From Aquitalea magnusonii (lineage in GTDB: Bacteria > Pseudomonadota > Gammaproteobacteria > Burkholderiales > Chromobacteriaceae): a stretch of DNA of 61,941 bases. Below, piece by piece: positions 38,674 through 48,180 of the stretch (position 1 is its first letter; every line of letters starts with the position of its first letter). The DNA lies in assembly GCF_003202035.1 (NCBI RefSeq), contig NZ_QJKC01000019.1:1-61941 (forward strand), given 5' to 3'. The notes below the pieces were generated by a model. That model was given only the letters and a program-made list of their open reading frames with translations. It searched no databases and was not told where the DNA came from. Position numbers and translations under genes: made by a program.

Positions 38674-38842
38674 ATCAGGAACTCTTGGTTTTGTTGGTCA
38701 ACATGCACGAGCGGACGCTAGCCTGTTCATGCACCATCGGGAAGCCCCACCTTCCGCATTGGCTATTTTGCACCCATCACCTGCTGATGGCTAAACCGAT
38801 GTCAGCTAACAAGGCAGTATTTCAATTTGATGGGCGCGGCGA
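38674..38842 (-). promoter_or_regulatory. Structured 5' leader of the BMP gene
   Basis: From the predicted start of transcription near 38836 to the ATG there is a ~160-nt leader. On the transcript CATCA-GCAGG-TGATG and GGAAG-GTGGGG-CTTCC form short hairpins. No known riboswitch pattern is recognised. Confidence 0.3.
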
Positions 38843-38871
38843 ATTGTAATGACCGGGAAATTGACTGTAAA
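38843..38871 (-). promoter_or_regulatory. Sigma-70 promoter of the BMP-importer operon
   Basis: On the minus strand TTTACA (38866-38871) and TACAAT (38843-38848) are 17 bp apart, each one mismatch from consensus. The rest of the gap to truC (38872-39130) shows no gene. Confidence 0.6.
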
Positions 38872-39130
38872 CAATTTCCTCTCCACTTTGAAATACCTTG
38901 TCGCAAAGCTGCTAACCCGGCAACAGCTTTCGCAATGATCCGGCACCAGAAAAGCACAGCACGCAGCAAATTTATGCCTTTTTGCATGACCGGATCACAA
39001 AATATGACGTTTTCCTGCCCAGGGCGCAAGAAGTCGCCGTCAAGGAAAAAAGCAGGCCGGCAGCCCCGTCCGGCTGTCGTAATTCGGCCACGGCCGCGCC
39101 TTGCACATATCCAAGCCGCCGGCAAAGTCC

Positions 39131-39136
39131 TACAAT
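39131..39136 (+). promoter_or_regulatory. TACAAT -10 box for truC
   Basis: TACAAT lies 28 bp before the ATG at 39164 in the context CCTACAATCGCCGCC; no convincing -35 is found. Confidence 0.4.
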
Positions 39137-39163
39137 CGCCGCCTTCGCCTCATCCACATCGCC

Positions 39164-39910
39164 ATGCTACCCATTCTCTACCGCGACCCGCAGCTGATCG
39201 CCATCCACAAGCCATCCAACCTGCTGGTGCACCGCTCCGAGCTGGACCGCCACGAAACCCGCTTTGCCATCCAGCTGCTGCGCGACCAGATCGGCCAGCG
39301 CGTCTACCCGGTACACCGGCTGGACAAGGGGACATCGGGCGTACTGCTGTTTGCCCTGGACAAGGACAGTGCGCGCGAAATGAGCTGGCAGTTTGAACGC
39401 CAGCAGGTCAGCAAGCGCTATCTGGCGGTGGTGCGCGGCCATCCGGCCGAAGCCGGCCATATCGACCACCCGCTCAGCCGCCGCGTGGACGACCTCGCCT
39501 GGCTGGGGGAAAAGGTGCAGCCCGGTCCGCAGGAAGCGCAAACCGACTACCGCCGCCTGGCCACGGTGGAGCTGCCCATCGCGGTGGACCGCTACCCCAG
39601 CAGCCGCTACGCGCTGCTGGAACTGTCGCCACTCACCGGCCGCCGCCACCAGCTGCGTCGCCACATGAAACACATCGCCCACCCCATCATCGGCGATGCC
39701 ACCCACGGCAAGGGCGTGCACAACCGCATGTTTGCCCAGCACTTTGGCAGCCAGCGCATGTTGCTGGCCTGCATGGAAATGCAGATCACCCATCCGCTGA
39801 CCGGCGCCGCCATCCAGTTGACCTGCCCGCTGGCGGAAGACTTTGCCAGCGTGGTGCGTGCGCTGGGCTGGGAAAGCGCCCTGCCTGCCAACTGGCTGCC
39901 CGCCGTCTGA
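39164..39910 (+). CDS. truC: tRNA pseudouridine(65) synthase
   Basis: The 248-residue RluA-family enzyme has the catalytic Asp in YPVHRLDKGTSGVLLF, preceded by IAIHKPSNLLVHRSELDRHE, a TruC-type start, and followed by LSPLTGRRHQLRRHMKHIAHPIIGD. The match in order and wording to E. coli TruC, including the late HPLTGAAI, favours this over RluA or RluC, and there is no S4 domain. The start is set at MLPILYRD; the frame is open to 39101. Confidence 0.88.
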   Translation: MLPILYRDPQLIAIHKPSNLLVHRSELDRHETRFAIQLLRDQIGQRVYPVHRLDKGTSGVLLFALDKDSAREMSWQFERQQVSKRYLAVVRGHPAEAGHIDHPLSRRVDDLAWLGEKVQPGPQEAQTDYRRLATVELPIAVDRYPSSRYALLELSPLTGRRHQLRRHMKHIAHPIIGDATHGKGVHNRMFAQHFGSQRMLLACMEMQITHPLTGAAIQLTCPLAEDFASVVRALGWESALPANWLPAV

Positions 39911-39927
39911 TGCGAACCCAAATCCGC

Positions 39928-39933
39928 TACAAT
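39928..39933 (+). promoter_or_regulatory. TACAAT -10 box for rlmJ
   Basis: TACAAT in CCGCTACAATGCCGCC lies 27 bp before the rlmJ ATG; the -35 is weak. Confidence 0.4.
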
Positions 39934-39960
39934 GCCGCCATTGTCTTAGAAAGCTGATGC

Positions 39961-40809
39961 ATGCTGAGTTATCGCCACGCCTTTCACGCCGGCAACCACG
40001 CCGACGTGCTCAAGCACCTGATTGAAATTGCCGTACTGGACTACCTGGGCCAGAAAGACAAACCCTACTGGTATATCGACACCCATGCCGGTGCCGGTGG
40101 CTATGCCCTGCAGGAAGGCTACGCCGCCAAGAATGCCGAATACCTGAGCGGCATTGCCCGGCTGTGGGACCGTAGCGACCTGCCGCCCGCCGTAGCGGCT
40201 TATGTGGATGTGGTGCGCGAAATGAACCCGGATGGCGAGCTGCGTTTCTACCCCGGCTCGCCCTGGTGCGCGGCCGCGGTGATGCCGCAAAGCGACAAGC
40301 TGCGCCTGTTTGAGCTACACCCTACTGATTTCCAGCTGCTGGAGCAGAACTTCGGCGGCCAGCCGCGCCGTACCCAGCTGCAACAGGCCAACGGCTTTGA
40401 AGGCATCAAGGCCATTCTGCCGCCGCCACCGCGCCGCGGCCTGGTGCTGATCGACCCGCCCTACGAAGACAAGCGCGACTACCAGCATGTGGTGACCGCA
40501 CTGAAAGAAGGCTTGAAGCGCTTCGCCACCGGCGTCTATGCGGTGTGGTACCCCTGCCTGCAGCGCGCCGAGATGAAAGAGCTGCCCAAGGAGCTGAAAA
40601 AGCTGCCGGCCAAGAGCTGGCTGCGCGCCGAGCTGCATGTACAAGCACCGTCGGCCGACGGCTTTGGCATGTACGGCAGCGGCATGTTCCTGCTCAACCC
40701 GCCATGGACCTTGCCGGAAACCCTGAAACAAGTGCTGCCCTATCTGGTGGAGCAACTGGGCCAGGATGCCAAGGCCGGTTTCATTCTGGAAACCGGCGGC
40801 GATCTGTAA
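39961..40809 (+). CDS. rlmJ: 23S rRNA (adenine-2030-N6)-methyltransferase
   Basis: The 282-residue protein begins MLSYRHAFHAGNHADVLKHL, the invariant RlmJ start, and has the SAM site YIDTHAGAGGY and the catalytic LVLIDPPYE (DPPY). It methylates A2030 of 23S rRNA. It stands alone with a terminator after it. Confidence 0.96.
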   Translation: MLSYRHAFHAGNHADVLKHLIEIAVLDYLGQKDKPYWYIDTHAGAGGYALQEGYAAKNAEYLSGIARLWDRSDLPPAVAAYVDVVREMNPDGELRFYPGSPWCAAAVMPQSDKLRLFELHPTDFQLLEQNFGGQPRRTQLQQANGFEGIKAILPPPPRRGLVLIDPPYEDKRDYQHVVTALKEGLKRFATGVYAVWYPCLQRAEMKELPKELKKLPAKSWLRAELHVQAPSADGFGMYGSGMFLLNPPWTLPETLKQVLPYLVEQLGQDAKAGFILETGGDL

Positions 40810-40827
40810 GCCCGCCCCGCTCCAGCC

Positions 40828-40853
40828 AGGCCATCCCGTGCGATGGCCTTTTT
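40828..40853 (+). terminator. Terminator of rlmJ
   Basis: AGGCCAT (40828-40834) and ATGGCCT (40843-40849) form the stem; TTTTTG follows. Confidence 0.8.
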
Positions 40854-40869
40854 GCTGTCTGGCATCGCC

Positions 40870-40904
40870 AAAAAAACGGCTGGCCTGCCAGATGACAGCC
40901 AGCC
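40870..40904 (-). terminator. Terminator of the amino-acid binding protein gene
   Basis: GGCTGGC (40878-40884) and GCCAGCC (40898-40904) pair, and on the minus strand TTTTTTT follows (40870-40876). Confidence 0.75.
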
Positions 40905-40956
40905 CAAGCATGAGACTGATGAGAAGCGCGGGGAAAAACTGCAAAAACCGCCCGGT

Positions 40957-42105
40957 CTAGCGCACTACTGTTTGCACTTCCCAGGCATTGTTCTTGACTA
41001 CGGACAGGGTGACTGGTGCCTTCAGCAGATTGCCATTGGGGGCAAAAGCAAAGTCGGCCGTCACGCCGCTGTAGCGGATAGCCGCCAGCTTGGGCAGGTA
41101 TTTCGCGGGTTCCACCGAGCCGGCCTGCTTCATGGCCTCGGCCACCAGCATCACGCCGTCGTAAAACTGCGGCCCCAGCAGCACCACATCCTGATGGAAG
41201 CGCTCCTTGTAGCGACGTTCAAACTCCTTGCCAGCCGGGCGGGCCGCCAGGATGCCGCCAGCCACGGCCGAGTAATGCCCGGCGGCATCCGCACCAGCCA
41301 GCTGAATAAAGGTGGGCGTGTTCATCATGTCGCCGCCCATCAGCTTGGCCTTCAGCCCCAGCCGCTTGAGCTGCTTGGCCATCGGCGCGGCCTGGGCATC
41401 GGCCCCGCCATAGAAGATGACTTCCGGATTGACCGCCTTCACCGCGGTGAGGATGGAAGTGAAATCCGTCGCCTTGTCCGAGGTGAATTCACGCCGCAGC
41501 ACCTTGCCGCCATTGGCGGTCACCGCCTTGACGAATTCGTCGGCAATGCCCTGGCCATAGGCGGTGCGGTCGTCAATCGCCACGATGCGCGTGGCCTTGA
41601 GCGATTTCACCGCAAACTGGCCGAGCGAGCCGCCAATCTGGCTGTCGCTGCCCACCAGGCGGAAGGTGGTTTTGTAGCCTTGCTGGGTGTAAGCCGGGTT
41701 GGTGGACACCGACAGCTGCGGAATGCCCGCCTCCGAATAAATGCGCGAGGCGGGAATGGACACCCCGGAATTGAAGTGGCCAATCACCGCCTTCACCCCG
41801 GCATCCACCAGCCTTTGCGCCGCCTGGGTGCCAACGCGCGGGTCGGCCTGGTCGTCTTCGGACACCAGCTCGAACTTGATCTTTTGCCCGCCCACCATCA
41901 GGCCCTTGGCATTGATGTCGTCAATCGCCATTTTGGTGGCGTTTTCATTGTCCTTGCCATAGTGGGCCTGCGGGCCGGACAGCGGCGAGGAAAAGCCGAT
42001 TTTCACCACGGTGTCGGCATGGGCGGCGGCCATGGCAAACGGCATCATCATGCCGCCCAGCGCCACCACCCAGTTCATTTCTGCAAACAGTTTCTTCTGT
42101 GCCAT
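40957..42105 (-). CDS. Branched-chain amino-acid type ABC substrate-binding protein
   Basis: The 382-residue LivJ-family protein has a signal peptide ending AAHA before DTVVKIGFSSPLSGPQAHYG, then DDQADPRVGTQAAQRLVDAG, IGHFNSGVSIPASRIYSEAG and the late AVKAVNPEVIFYGG. AAGGAG lies upstream of the ATG at 42105. No permease or ATPase accompanies it. It follows the hydroxyproline genes in the same direction, 101 bp later, so it may bind hydroxyproline, proline or a branched-chain amino acid for a transporter encoded elsewhere. Confidence 0.9.
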   Translation of the reverse strand: MAQKKLFAEMNWVVALGGMMMPFAMAAAHADTVVKIGFSSPLSGPQAHYGKDNENATKMAIDDINAKGLMVGGQKIKFELVSEDDQADPRVGTQAAQRLVDAGVKAVIGHFNSGVSIPASRIYSEAGIPQLSVSTNPAYTQQGYKTTFRLVGSDSQIGGSLGQFAVKSLKATRIVAIDDRTAYGQGIADEFVKAVTANGGKVLRREFTSDKATDFTSILTAVKAVNPEVIFYGGADAQAAPMAKQLKRLGLKAKLMGGDMMNTPTFIQLAGADAAGHYSAVAGGILAARPAGKEFERRYKERFHQDVVLLGPQFYDGVMLVAEAMKQAGSVEPAKYLPKLAAIRYSGVTADFAFAPNGNLLKAPVTLSVVKNNAWEVQTVVR

Positions 42106-42206
42106 GTCATTTCTCCTTTGATGCTGCATTTATTCAAGAGAAACCCGCTGGTTTCCCCTGCTACTGCTCCCCCGTCATGACCGGTCTGCGCCGGCGCCTG
42201 ACAGGA

Positions 42207-43469
42207 TCAAAACCGTTGCAAGCGGTAGGGCTGCATATCCAGTGCCGGTGCGCGGCCCTGTAACAAATCACCCAGCAAGGCCGCCGTGGTGGCGGCCAGG
42301 GTGAGGCCCAGATGGCCGTGGCCGGTGGCAAACCACAGGCCGGGCTGCTGCGGTGCCGGGCCGATGATGGGCAAGGTATCCGGCAGCGAGGGGCGGTTGC
42401 CCATCCACACCGTCATGTCCGCGGTGGAAAAATCGCCGACGATGCGCCGCGCCTTGTCCAGCAGGATGTGGGCGCGCCGCCAGTCCGGCGCGGCATCGCG
42501 GTGTGCCAGCTCCACCGTGCCGGCCAGCCGCAGGCCACCACCCGCCATCGGCAAAATGACAAAGCTCTCGCTGGCACACTGGATGAAGTGATGCAGCCTC
42601 ACCCCGGCCTGGGGCAGGTTGACGTGATAGCCACGTTCGCTTTCCAGCGGCACGCGGTAACGGTGCTGACGGGTAAAACGGTCGCTCCACACGCCGCAGG
42701 CAATCACCGTGGCGGCTGCCGACAGGCGGCCATGGCTGGCTGTCGCCACCCCGCTCACCCGCCCGTTCCCCTCGACAGTAGCCAGCACCTCATCCTGCAC
42801 AAACCGTCCACCGGCACGAATGAAGGCATCAAACAGGCCGCGGCTGAAGGTGTAGGGGTCGTCCACATGCGACCAGTCCGGCACCCGCACCGCGTATTGC
42901 CACTCTTCGGCCAACAACGGTTCTTGTTCCTGTAACTGGGTGCGTGACAAGGCCTGCCACTGCACGCCGTGGCGGCGTTTCTCCTCCCAGGCAGGCAGGG
43001 CCGCATCGAATTCCTGTTGATTACGGTAGAGGGTGAGATTGCCGTGGCGCCGCCACATGGCCCCCAGCCCGGCCTGGGCAATCAGCGCGGCGTAGTCGCT
43101 GTTCACCCGGCCCAGCAAGGCGGACAGTTCAGCCGTAAGTGATGCCACCCGGCTGGGGCGGCTGGCAGCCAGAAAACGCAGCAGCCATGGCAGCAGGCTG
43201 GGCAGATAGCGCCAGCGCAGGGCCAGCGGCCCCAGCGGGTCCAGCATCCAGCCCGGCACCTTGCGCAGCACGCCGGGCTCGGCCAGCGGAATCACATCGC
43301 TGATGGCAAAGGCACCGGCATTGCCATAGCTGGTTTCCATGGCCGGTTCGCCACGGTCCAGCAGAGTGACGGCCAAGCCAGCCAGCCGCAAATGCAGGGC
43401 AATGGCGATGCCCACCACCCCAGCCCCCACCACAATGACTTCATCTCCCGCAACAAGGGTGTCGGCCAT
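42207..43469 (-). CDS. FAD-dependent D-amino acid dehydrogenase, probable D-hydroxyproline dehydrogenase
   Basis: The 420-residue DadA/DAO-type flavoprotein has the FAD-binding VIVVGAGVVGIAIALHLRLAG and ETSYGNAGAFAISDVIPLAEPG, and ends with GLWFATGHGHLGLTLA. In the context of an epimerase, a deaminase and a semialdehyde dehydrogenase it most likely oxidises cis-4-hydroxy-D-proline to pyrroline-4-hydroxy-2-carboxylate, the single-subunit type of enzyme. It is 3 bp from the dehydrogenase stop. A general D-amino acid role remains possible. Confidence 0.88.
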   Translation of the reverse strand: MADTLVAGDEVIVVGAGVVGIAIALHLRLAGLAVTLLDRGEPAMETSYGNAGAFAISDVIPLAEPGVLRKVPGWMLDPLGPLALRWRYLPSLLPWLLRFLAASRPSRVASLTAELSALLGRVNSDYAALIAQAGLGAMWRRHGNLTLYRNQQEFDAALPAWEEKRRHGVQWQALSRTQLQEQEPLLAEEWQYAVRVPDWSHVDDPYTFSRGLFDAFIRAGGRFVQDEVLATVEGNGRVSGVATASHGRLSAAATVIACGVWSDRFTRQHRYRVPLESERGYHVNLPQAGVRLHHFIQCASESFVILPMAGGGLRLAGTVELAHRDAAPDWRRAHILLDKARRIVGDFSTADMTVWMGNRPSLPDTLPIIGPAPQQPGLWFATGHGHLGLTLAATTAALLGDLLQGRAPALDMQPYRLQRF

Positions 43470-43472
43470 GGC

Positions 43473-45044
43473 TCAGCCCTCCCGCACGCCATTGACCAGC
43501 CGGCGCAGCGCCAGTGGATTGCCATGCCGCAAGGCTGTCGGCAGTAGTGCATCCGGCAAGTCCTGATAGCACACCGGGCGCAGGAAACGCTGGATGGCAG
43601 CTGTCCCCACCGAAGTGGCACGCACATCCGAGGTGGCCGGGAACGGCCCGCCATGCACCATGGCGTCACATACTTCCACCCCGGTAGGCCAGCCATTGAC
43701 CAGGATGCGGCCCGCCTTGCGCTCAAGCACCGGCAACAGGCTGCGTGCCAGCGCGATATCGTCGTCATCCAGTTGCAGCGTGGCGGTGAGCTGGCCTTCC
43801 AGCGCCTCGGCCAGTTGCAGGCGTTCTGCCTCATCACGGCATTGCACGATCAGCGCGGCCGCGCCGAACACCTCGGCCTGCAAGGCCGGATTGGCCAGGT
43901 ATTCCGCCGCAGTCACCCGCAGCAGCTGTGCCTGGCACTGGTTGGGCCCGGTGGGCAATACGCCGCTGGCTACCGGGCTGGCGTGGCGGGACAGGCTGTC
44001 CACCCCGTCCTGATACGCTGCCCAGATGCCCGGTGTAAGCATGGTTTGCGCCGCACTGTGTTGCAGCAGCTCGGCAGCAGTGGCGACAAACTGTTCCAGT
44101 GCCAGCCCTTGTACCGCCACCACCAGACCGGGATTGGTACAAAACTGCCCTGCCCCCTGCGTCAGCGAGCCGACAAAACCCTGGGCCAGCGACGCCGCCC
44201 TTGCCTGCAAGGCGGCGGGCAGCAGGAACACCGGGTTGGTGGAGCTCATTTCCGCATACACCGGAATCGGCTCCGCACGCTGCTGTGCGGTCTGACACAG
44301 GGCCAGCCCGCCAGCACGCGAGCCGGTAAAGCCCACCGCCTTGATGCGCGCATCATTCACCAGTGCCTGCCCTACTTCGCGGCCACTGCCAAACAGCAGG
44401 GCGAATATCCCGGCGGGCAGGCCGCACTGTTGCAGCGCGCGCACAATGGCCTGGCCCACCAGTTCGCTGCTGCCAGGATGGGCGCTGTGCGCCTTGACGA
44501 TGACCGGGCAACCGGCCGCCAGTGCCGAGGCGGTATCGCCCCCGGCCACCGAAAACGCCAGCGGAAAGTTGCTGGCCCCGAATACGGCCACCGGCCCCAG
44601 CGGGATCTGGCGCTGGCGCAAATCAGCACGCGGCAGCGGCTGGCGGGCAGGCTGGGCCTGATCTACCCGCACATCCAGCCATTCACCAGCCAGTACGGTA
44701 CGGGCAAACATGCGCAGCTGGCCGCAAGTGCGGGCCCGCTCGCCCTGCAAACGGGCCTGCGGCAAACCGGTTTCCAGCATGGCGCGTTCAATCAGCGCAT
44801 CGCCCAGCGCTTCGATTTCCCCGGCAATGGTTTCCAGCAACTGCGCCCGCAGTGCCGGCGTGGTTTCGCGGTAGGCATCAAACGCGGCCCAGGCCAGTGC
44901 ACCTGCCTGTTCGACGTGTGCCTGATCGCCCCCGGCATAGCCTGGTTGCAAGGGTTGGCCGGTAGCCGGGTTGATGGCGTGCAGCGCTTCACGCGTGCCG
45001 CTGACGGATTGCCCGCCAATCAGCATCTGGCCTGTCAGATTCAT
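43473..45044 (-). CDS. 2,5-dioxovalerate (alpha-ketoglutarate semialdehyde) dehydrogenase
   Basis: The 523-residue aldehyde dehydrogenase has [24 protein letters not shown] (cofactor region), general base Glu in [15 protein letters not shown] and nucleophile Cys in [12 protein letters not shown]. This wording, especially EMSSTNPVF and QFCTNPG, is typical of the type III semialdehyde dehydrogenases of hydroxyproline and sugar acid pathways. It makes 2-oxoglutarate in the last step. The start is placed at MNLTGQML; the frame is open to 45092. Confidence 0.9.
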   Translation of the reverse strand: MNLTGQMLIGGQSVSGTREALHAINPATGQPLQPGYAGGDQAHVEQAGALAWAAFDAYRETTPALRAQLLETIAGEIEALGDALIERAMLETGLPQARLQGERARTCGQLRMFARTVLAGEWLDVRVDQAQPARQPLPRADLRQRQIPLGPVAVFGASNFPLAFSVAGGDTASALAAGCPVIVKAHSAHPGSSELVGQAIVRALQQCGLPAGIFALLFGSGREVGQALVNDARIKAVGFTGSRAGGLALCQTAQQRAEPIPVYAEMSSTNPVFLLPAALQARAASLAQGFVGSLTQGAGQFCTNPGLVVAVQGLALEQFVATAAELLQHSAAQTMLTPGIWAAYQDGVDSLSRHASPVASGVLPTGPNQCQAQLLRVTAAEYLANPALQAEVFGAAALIVQCRDEAERLQLAEALEGQLTATLQLDDDDIALARSLLPVLERKAGRILVNGWPTGVEVCDAMVHGGPFPATSDVRATSVGTAAIQRFLRPVCYQDLPDALLPTALRHGNPLALRRLVNGVREG

Positions 45045-45110
45045 AGGATTTCCTGCTTGAAGTGAAAGCCCGGCCACGCAGCAGCGTGGCACGGCTGCCC
45101 TGTTGTTGGC

Positions 45111-46058
45111 TCAGGCTACGTTCAGCCCGGCCGACCAGTTGCGGTACCAGTTGCGGAACAGCGTGTACTGGGTTTCGGCATAACGGCGCTGGGCTTCGGT
45201 CAGGGCATCGGTTTCGTTGAAGTGCAGGCTGTATTCGGTATCCCCGTTCAGCACCATCAGGTACTTGTAATACAGCACCAGGTCGCAGCCTTCATCGAAG
45301 GAGGACAGCACCGCCAGCGCGGATTCCAGCTCGCGGGCCTGCCGACGCGCCACGGCGTCGCCCTTGGCCGCCGCCTTGCTCAGCGCAACCAGATGCAGCA
45401 CCTCGCGCGGCAGTGCATTGCCAATGCCGGTAATGGCGCCGGTGGCATTGCAGTTGACGAAGCCATGCACCACCTGGGTGTCCACCCCCACCATCAGCGT
45501 GACCTGATCATCTTGCGAGGTGATGTGCTCGGCGGCGTAGCGCATGTCGGCAGCACCGCCGAATTCCTTGAAGCCAATCAGGTTGGGATAGCTGCGACGC
45601 AGTTCGAAGAACAGGTCGGCACGGGTGGCAAAGCCGTAGTAAGGGCTGTTGTAGATGACGGCGGGCAAATCGGGTGCGGCAGCCAGAATGGCGGAAAAGT
45701 GGGCTTTCTGCGCAGTCGGCGATGCACCACGCGACAGCACGCGCGGAATCACCATCAGGCCATGGGCGCCAACGCGGGCGGCATGGGCGGCATGGGACAC
45801 CGCCTCGCGGGTATTCACCGCGCCGGTGCCGACAATGGTGGGCACGCCGGCAGCCACCAGCCGGGCCACGCCTTCCTGACGCTCGGCTTCGGTCAGGAGC
45901 GGCCAGTCGCCCATGGAGCCGCAATACACCACGGCGCTCATGCCGGCGGCAATCAGCTCGCGCCCCTTTGCTACCAGCGCGTCAAAGTCCGGCTTGCGCT
46001 CGGCGCTACACGGGGTCATCAGGGCCGGAATGCAGCCGGTGAAAATGTTGTCGCTCAT
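45111..46058 (-). CDS. Pyrroline-4-hydroxy-2-carboxylate deaminase (DHDPS family)
   Basis: The 315-residue Class I aldolase-fold protein has GCIPALMTPC at the start, VYCGSMGDWPLLT instead of the aldolase GTTGE, the proton-relay Tyr in YNSPYYGF and Schiff-base Lys in LIGFKEFGG. The GSMGDW variant is characteristic of the hydroxyproline-pathway deaminase, which yields ketoglutarate semialdehyde and ammonia. It lies between the epimerase and the dehydrogenase genes. Confidence 0.9.
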   Translation of the reverse strand: MSDNIFTGCIPALMTPCSAERKPDFDALVAKGRELIAAGMSAVVYCGSMGDWPLLTEAERQEGVARLVAAGVPTIVGTGAVNTREAVSHAAHAARVGAHGLMVIPRVLSRGASPTAQKAHFSAILAAAPDLPAVIYNSPYYGFATRADLFFELRRSYPNLIGFKEFGGAADMRYAAEHITSQDDQVTLMVGVDTQVVHGFVNCNATGAITGIGNALPREVLHLVALSKAAAKGDAVARRQARELESALAVLSSFDEGCDLVLYYKYLMVLNGDTEYSLHFNETDALTEAQRRYAETQYTLFRNWYRNWSAGLNVA

Positions 46059-46116
46059 TGTTTTGCTCCTTGCAGCTTGTATGTGTGTATGGGGTGTTGT
46101 CTGTACAGTGCGGGGT

Positions 46117-47043
46117 TCAGATGCCCCAGGCGAAAGGGTCTTGCGGGTCGATCAGCAGGGTGCTGCTGGCGGTGACATAAGCGCGGCCGGTAATGAAGGG
46201 CCGGATGACATCGCCCTCACGCTGGTAGTGGCCGATGAACTGGCTGCCGGTAATGCCGGCCTGCACCCAGTGCGCGCCTTCGGCCAGCTTGCCATCGGCA
46301 GCCAGGCAGGCCAGCTTGGCGCTGGTGCCGGTGCCGCAGGGCGAGCGGTCATAAGCCTTGCCGGGGCACATGACAAAGTTACGGCTGTCAGCGCTGGCAT
46401 CGTCGGCAAACAGCTCGACATGGTCGATCAGCGCGCCATCGGCCCCGGTGATGCCCTGTGCCTCCAGCGCTTGCAACATGGCCCAGGTGAAGGTGGTCAG
46501 TGCCTCGACATTGGCTATTTCCAGCGTCATGCCGTGTTCGGATACCAGGAAGAACCAGTTGCCGCCCCAGGCAATATCGCCGTGGAACACACCGTAGCCG
46601 GGTACATTCACCGCCACCTGCTGGCGGTAGCGGTAAGCCGGCACATTACCCAGCGTCACCGCGCCATCCTCATGCAGGGTGGCGCTGACCTGACCCACCG
46701 GGGTGTCGATCTTGTGCACGCCCGGTGCAATCAGGCCCTGGTAATGCAGCGAGGCAATCAGGCCGATGGTGCCGTGGCCGCACATGCCCAGATAACCGGT
46801 GTTGTTGAAGAAGATCACCCCGCAGCTGGCGTCCGGCGACAGCGGCGGGCAATACAGCGCGCCCACCAGTACCTCGCTGCCACGCGGTTCCAGCAGGCAG
46901 GCACGCCGCCACTGATCGTGCTGCTGGCGCAATACTTCGCGCCGCTCAGCCATGCTGCCGCAGCCCAGATCGGGAAAACCGCGCATTACCAGCCGGGTGG
47001 GTTCGCCGCCGGTGTGGGAGTCGATGATGTGTATCTCTTGCAT
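46117..47043 (-). CDS. 4-hydroxyproline 2-epimerase
   Basis: The 308-residue proline-racemase-fold enzyme has both catalytic cysteines: GMCGHGTIG (about 87) and [10 protein letters not shown] (about 232). Cys at both positions and the [12 protein letters not shown] start are typical of 4-hydroxyproline epimerases; trans-3-hydroxyproline dehydratases have Thr at the second position. It converts trans-4-hydroxy-L-proline to the D-cis form. The ATG at 47043 is chosen over 47055 because homologues begin near MxxIHxID. First gene of the catabolic operon. Confidence 0.92.
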   Translation of the reverse strand: MQEIHIIDSHTGGEPTRLVMRGFPDLGCGSMAERREVLRQQHDQWRRACLLEPRGSEVLVGALYCPPLSPDASCGVIFFNNTGYLGMCGHGTIGLIASLHYQGLIAPGVHKIDTPVGQVSATLHEDGAVTLGNVPAYRYRQQVAVNVPGYGVFHGDIAWGGNWFFLVSEHGMTLEIANVEALTTFTWAMLQALEAQGITGADGALIDHVELFADDASADSRNFVMCPGKAYDRSPCGTGTSAKLACLAADGKLAEGAHWVQAGITGSQFIGHYQREGDVIRPFITGRAYVTASSTLLIDPQDPFAWGI

Positions 47044-47239
47044 AAGCCTGTCCATTCAGTAAGAACTAGCAGGACGGTCGGCAGGCATGCCCCATGAAAA
47101 AACCAAGGCAGCAATAGCATGCAGAGCATTGATTCCATTGCCTGTTCACGCCGGATCCGTCTTCGTCAGCACCTGCATAGAATGGCGTTATTGCGGCGGT
47201 TAATCTTGATGCTTATCATCAGCGACAATGACGAAATCG

Positions 47240-47268
47240 GCACAATTGCTGTTTTTGCAGCACAATGG
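47240..47268. promoter_or_regulatory. Direct repeat GCACAATTG / GCACAATGG 20 bp apart
   Basis: Near-identical 9-mers at 47240-47248 and 47260-47268 are exactly two helical turns apart between the divergent epimerase and AraC-type regulator genes. This spacing is typical of AraC-family half-sites. A dyad TGATG-CTTAT-CATCA lies just to the left (near 47208). No clear -10/-35 pair is chosen for either gene. Confidence 0.5.
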
Positions 47269-47339
47269 GCCAGACAGGACTGTGCCGCCATGTCCGACAA
47301 CCGGCCGGACCAGCGCACACAATACCGAGGGGAACAATC

Positions 47340-48116
47340 ATGACCGGCGATCTGGTGGACAGCATGGCCAAGTGGCAGCAAACAACGCGTCCGGCCAGCC
47401 TGGACAGCCTGCTGGATGCACTGGGACCGCTGCTGCCGGTGCTGGACCTGATCCCCAATGCCGCCATCTTCATCAAGGATGCGCAGGCGCGTTATCTGCT
47501 GGCCAACCAGACGCTGGTGGAGCGCTGCGGCCTGAAAAGCCGGCAACCGCTGCTGGGCAAGACCAGTGCCGAGGTGTTTCCGGCCCAGTTGGGGCCGGTG
47601 TATACCGCGCAGGACATGAAAGTGCTGGAAGGCGGGCTGGTACTGGAAAGCCAGCTGGAACTGCATCTGTTCAAGAACCGCGAGCCGGGCTGGTGTCTGA
47701 CTTACAAATGGCCGCTGTACAGCCAGGCCAATGCAATCATCGGGCTGATCGGCATTTCGCTGGACCTGCAATCTGCCAGCAAGACCCACCCGGCCTACAA
47801 GCGGCTGGTGGCGGTGGACGAGTTCATCCGCCAGCACTTCAACCGCCCGCTGAGCATGGCAGAACTCACCGCCATTGCCGGCGTATCCGCAGCCCAGCTG
47901 GAGCGCTATTGCAAGAAGGTGTTCCACCTGACCCCGCGCCAGATGATTCACAAGGCCAGGCTGGAACATGCACACCGCCTGCTGCATAGCGACATGGCCA
48001 TCACCGATGTCGCCCTGCACTGCGGCTATACCGACCACAGCGCCTTCAGCCGCCAGTTCAAGGCGCTGACCGGCCTGACCCCGCGCCAGTATCGCCAGGC
48101 CACCGGACAGGACTGA
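47340..48116 (+). CDS. PAS-containing AraC-family regulator of hydroxyproline genes
   Basis: The 258-residue protein has an N-terminal PAS-like domain (residues ~30-145, with IPNAAIFIKDAQARYLLANQ and LGLIGISLDLQ) and a C-terminal AraC HTH pair (MAELTAIAGVSAAQLERYCKKVF and ITDVALHCGYTDHSAFSRQFKALTG). The ATG at 47340 has GGGGAA upstream; the open frame begins at 47265. It is divergent from the hydroxyproline operon and is very probably its activator. Confidence 0.88.
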   Translation: MTGDLVDSMAKWQQTTRPASLDSLLDALGPLLPVLDLIPNAAIFIKDAQARYLLANQTLVERCGLKSRQPLLGKTSAEVFPAQLGPVYTAQDMKVLEGGLVLESQLELHLFKNREPGWCLTYKWPLYSQANAIIGLIGISLDLQSASKTHPAYKRLVAVDEFIRQHFNRPLSMAELTAIAGVSAAQLERYCKKVFHLTPRQMIHKARLEHAHRLLHSDMAITDVALHCGYTDHSAFSRQFKALTGLTPRQYRQATGQD

Positions 48117-48124
48117 ATCATGTG

Positions 48125-48153
48125 CAAGGCCCCCGCCGGAGGCGGGGGCCTTG
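48125..48153. terminator. GC-rich hairpin between the regulator and acxC
   Basis: CAAGGCCCCCGCC and GGCGGGGGCCTTG form a 13-bp stem with a 3-base loop between convergent genes; the T-run is short. Confidence 0.7.
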
Positions 48154-48180
48154 TTGCTGCGCGCTCAAGCAGCTGCCGAC

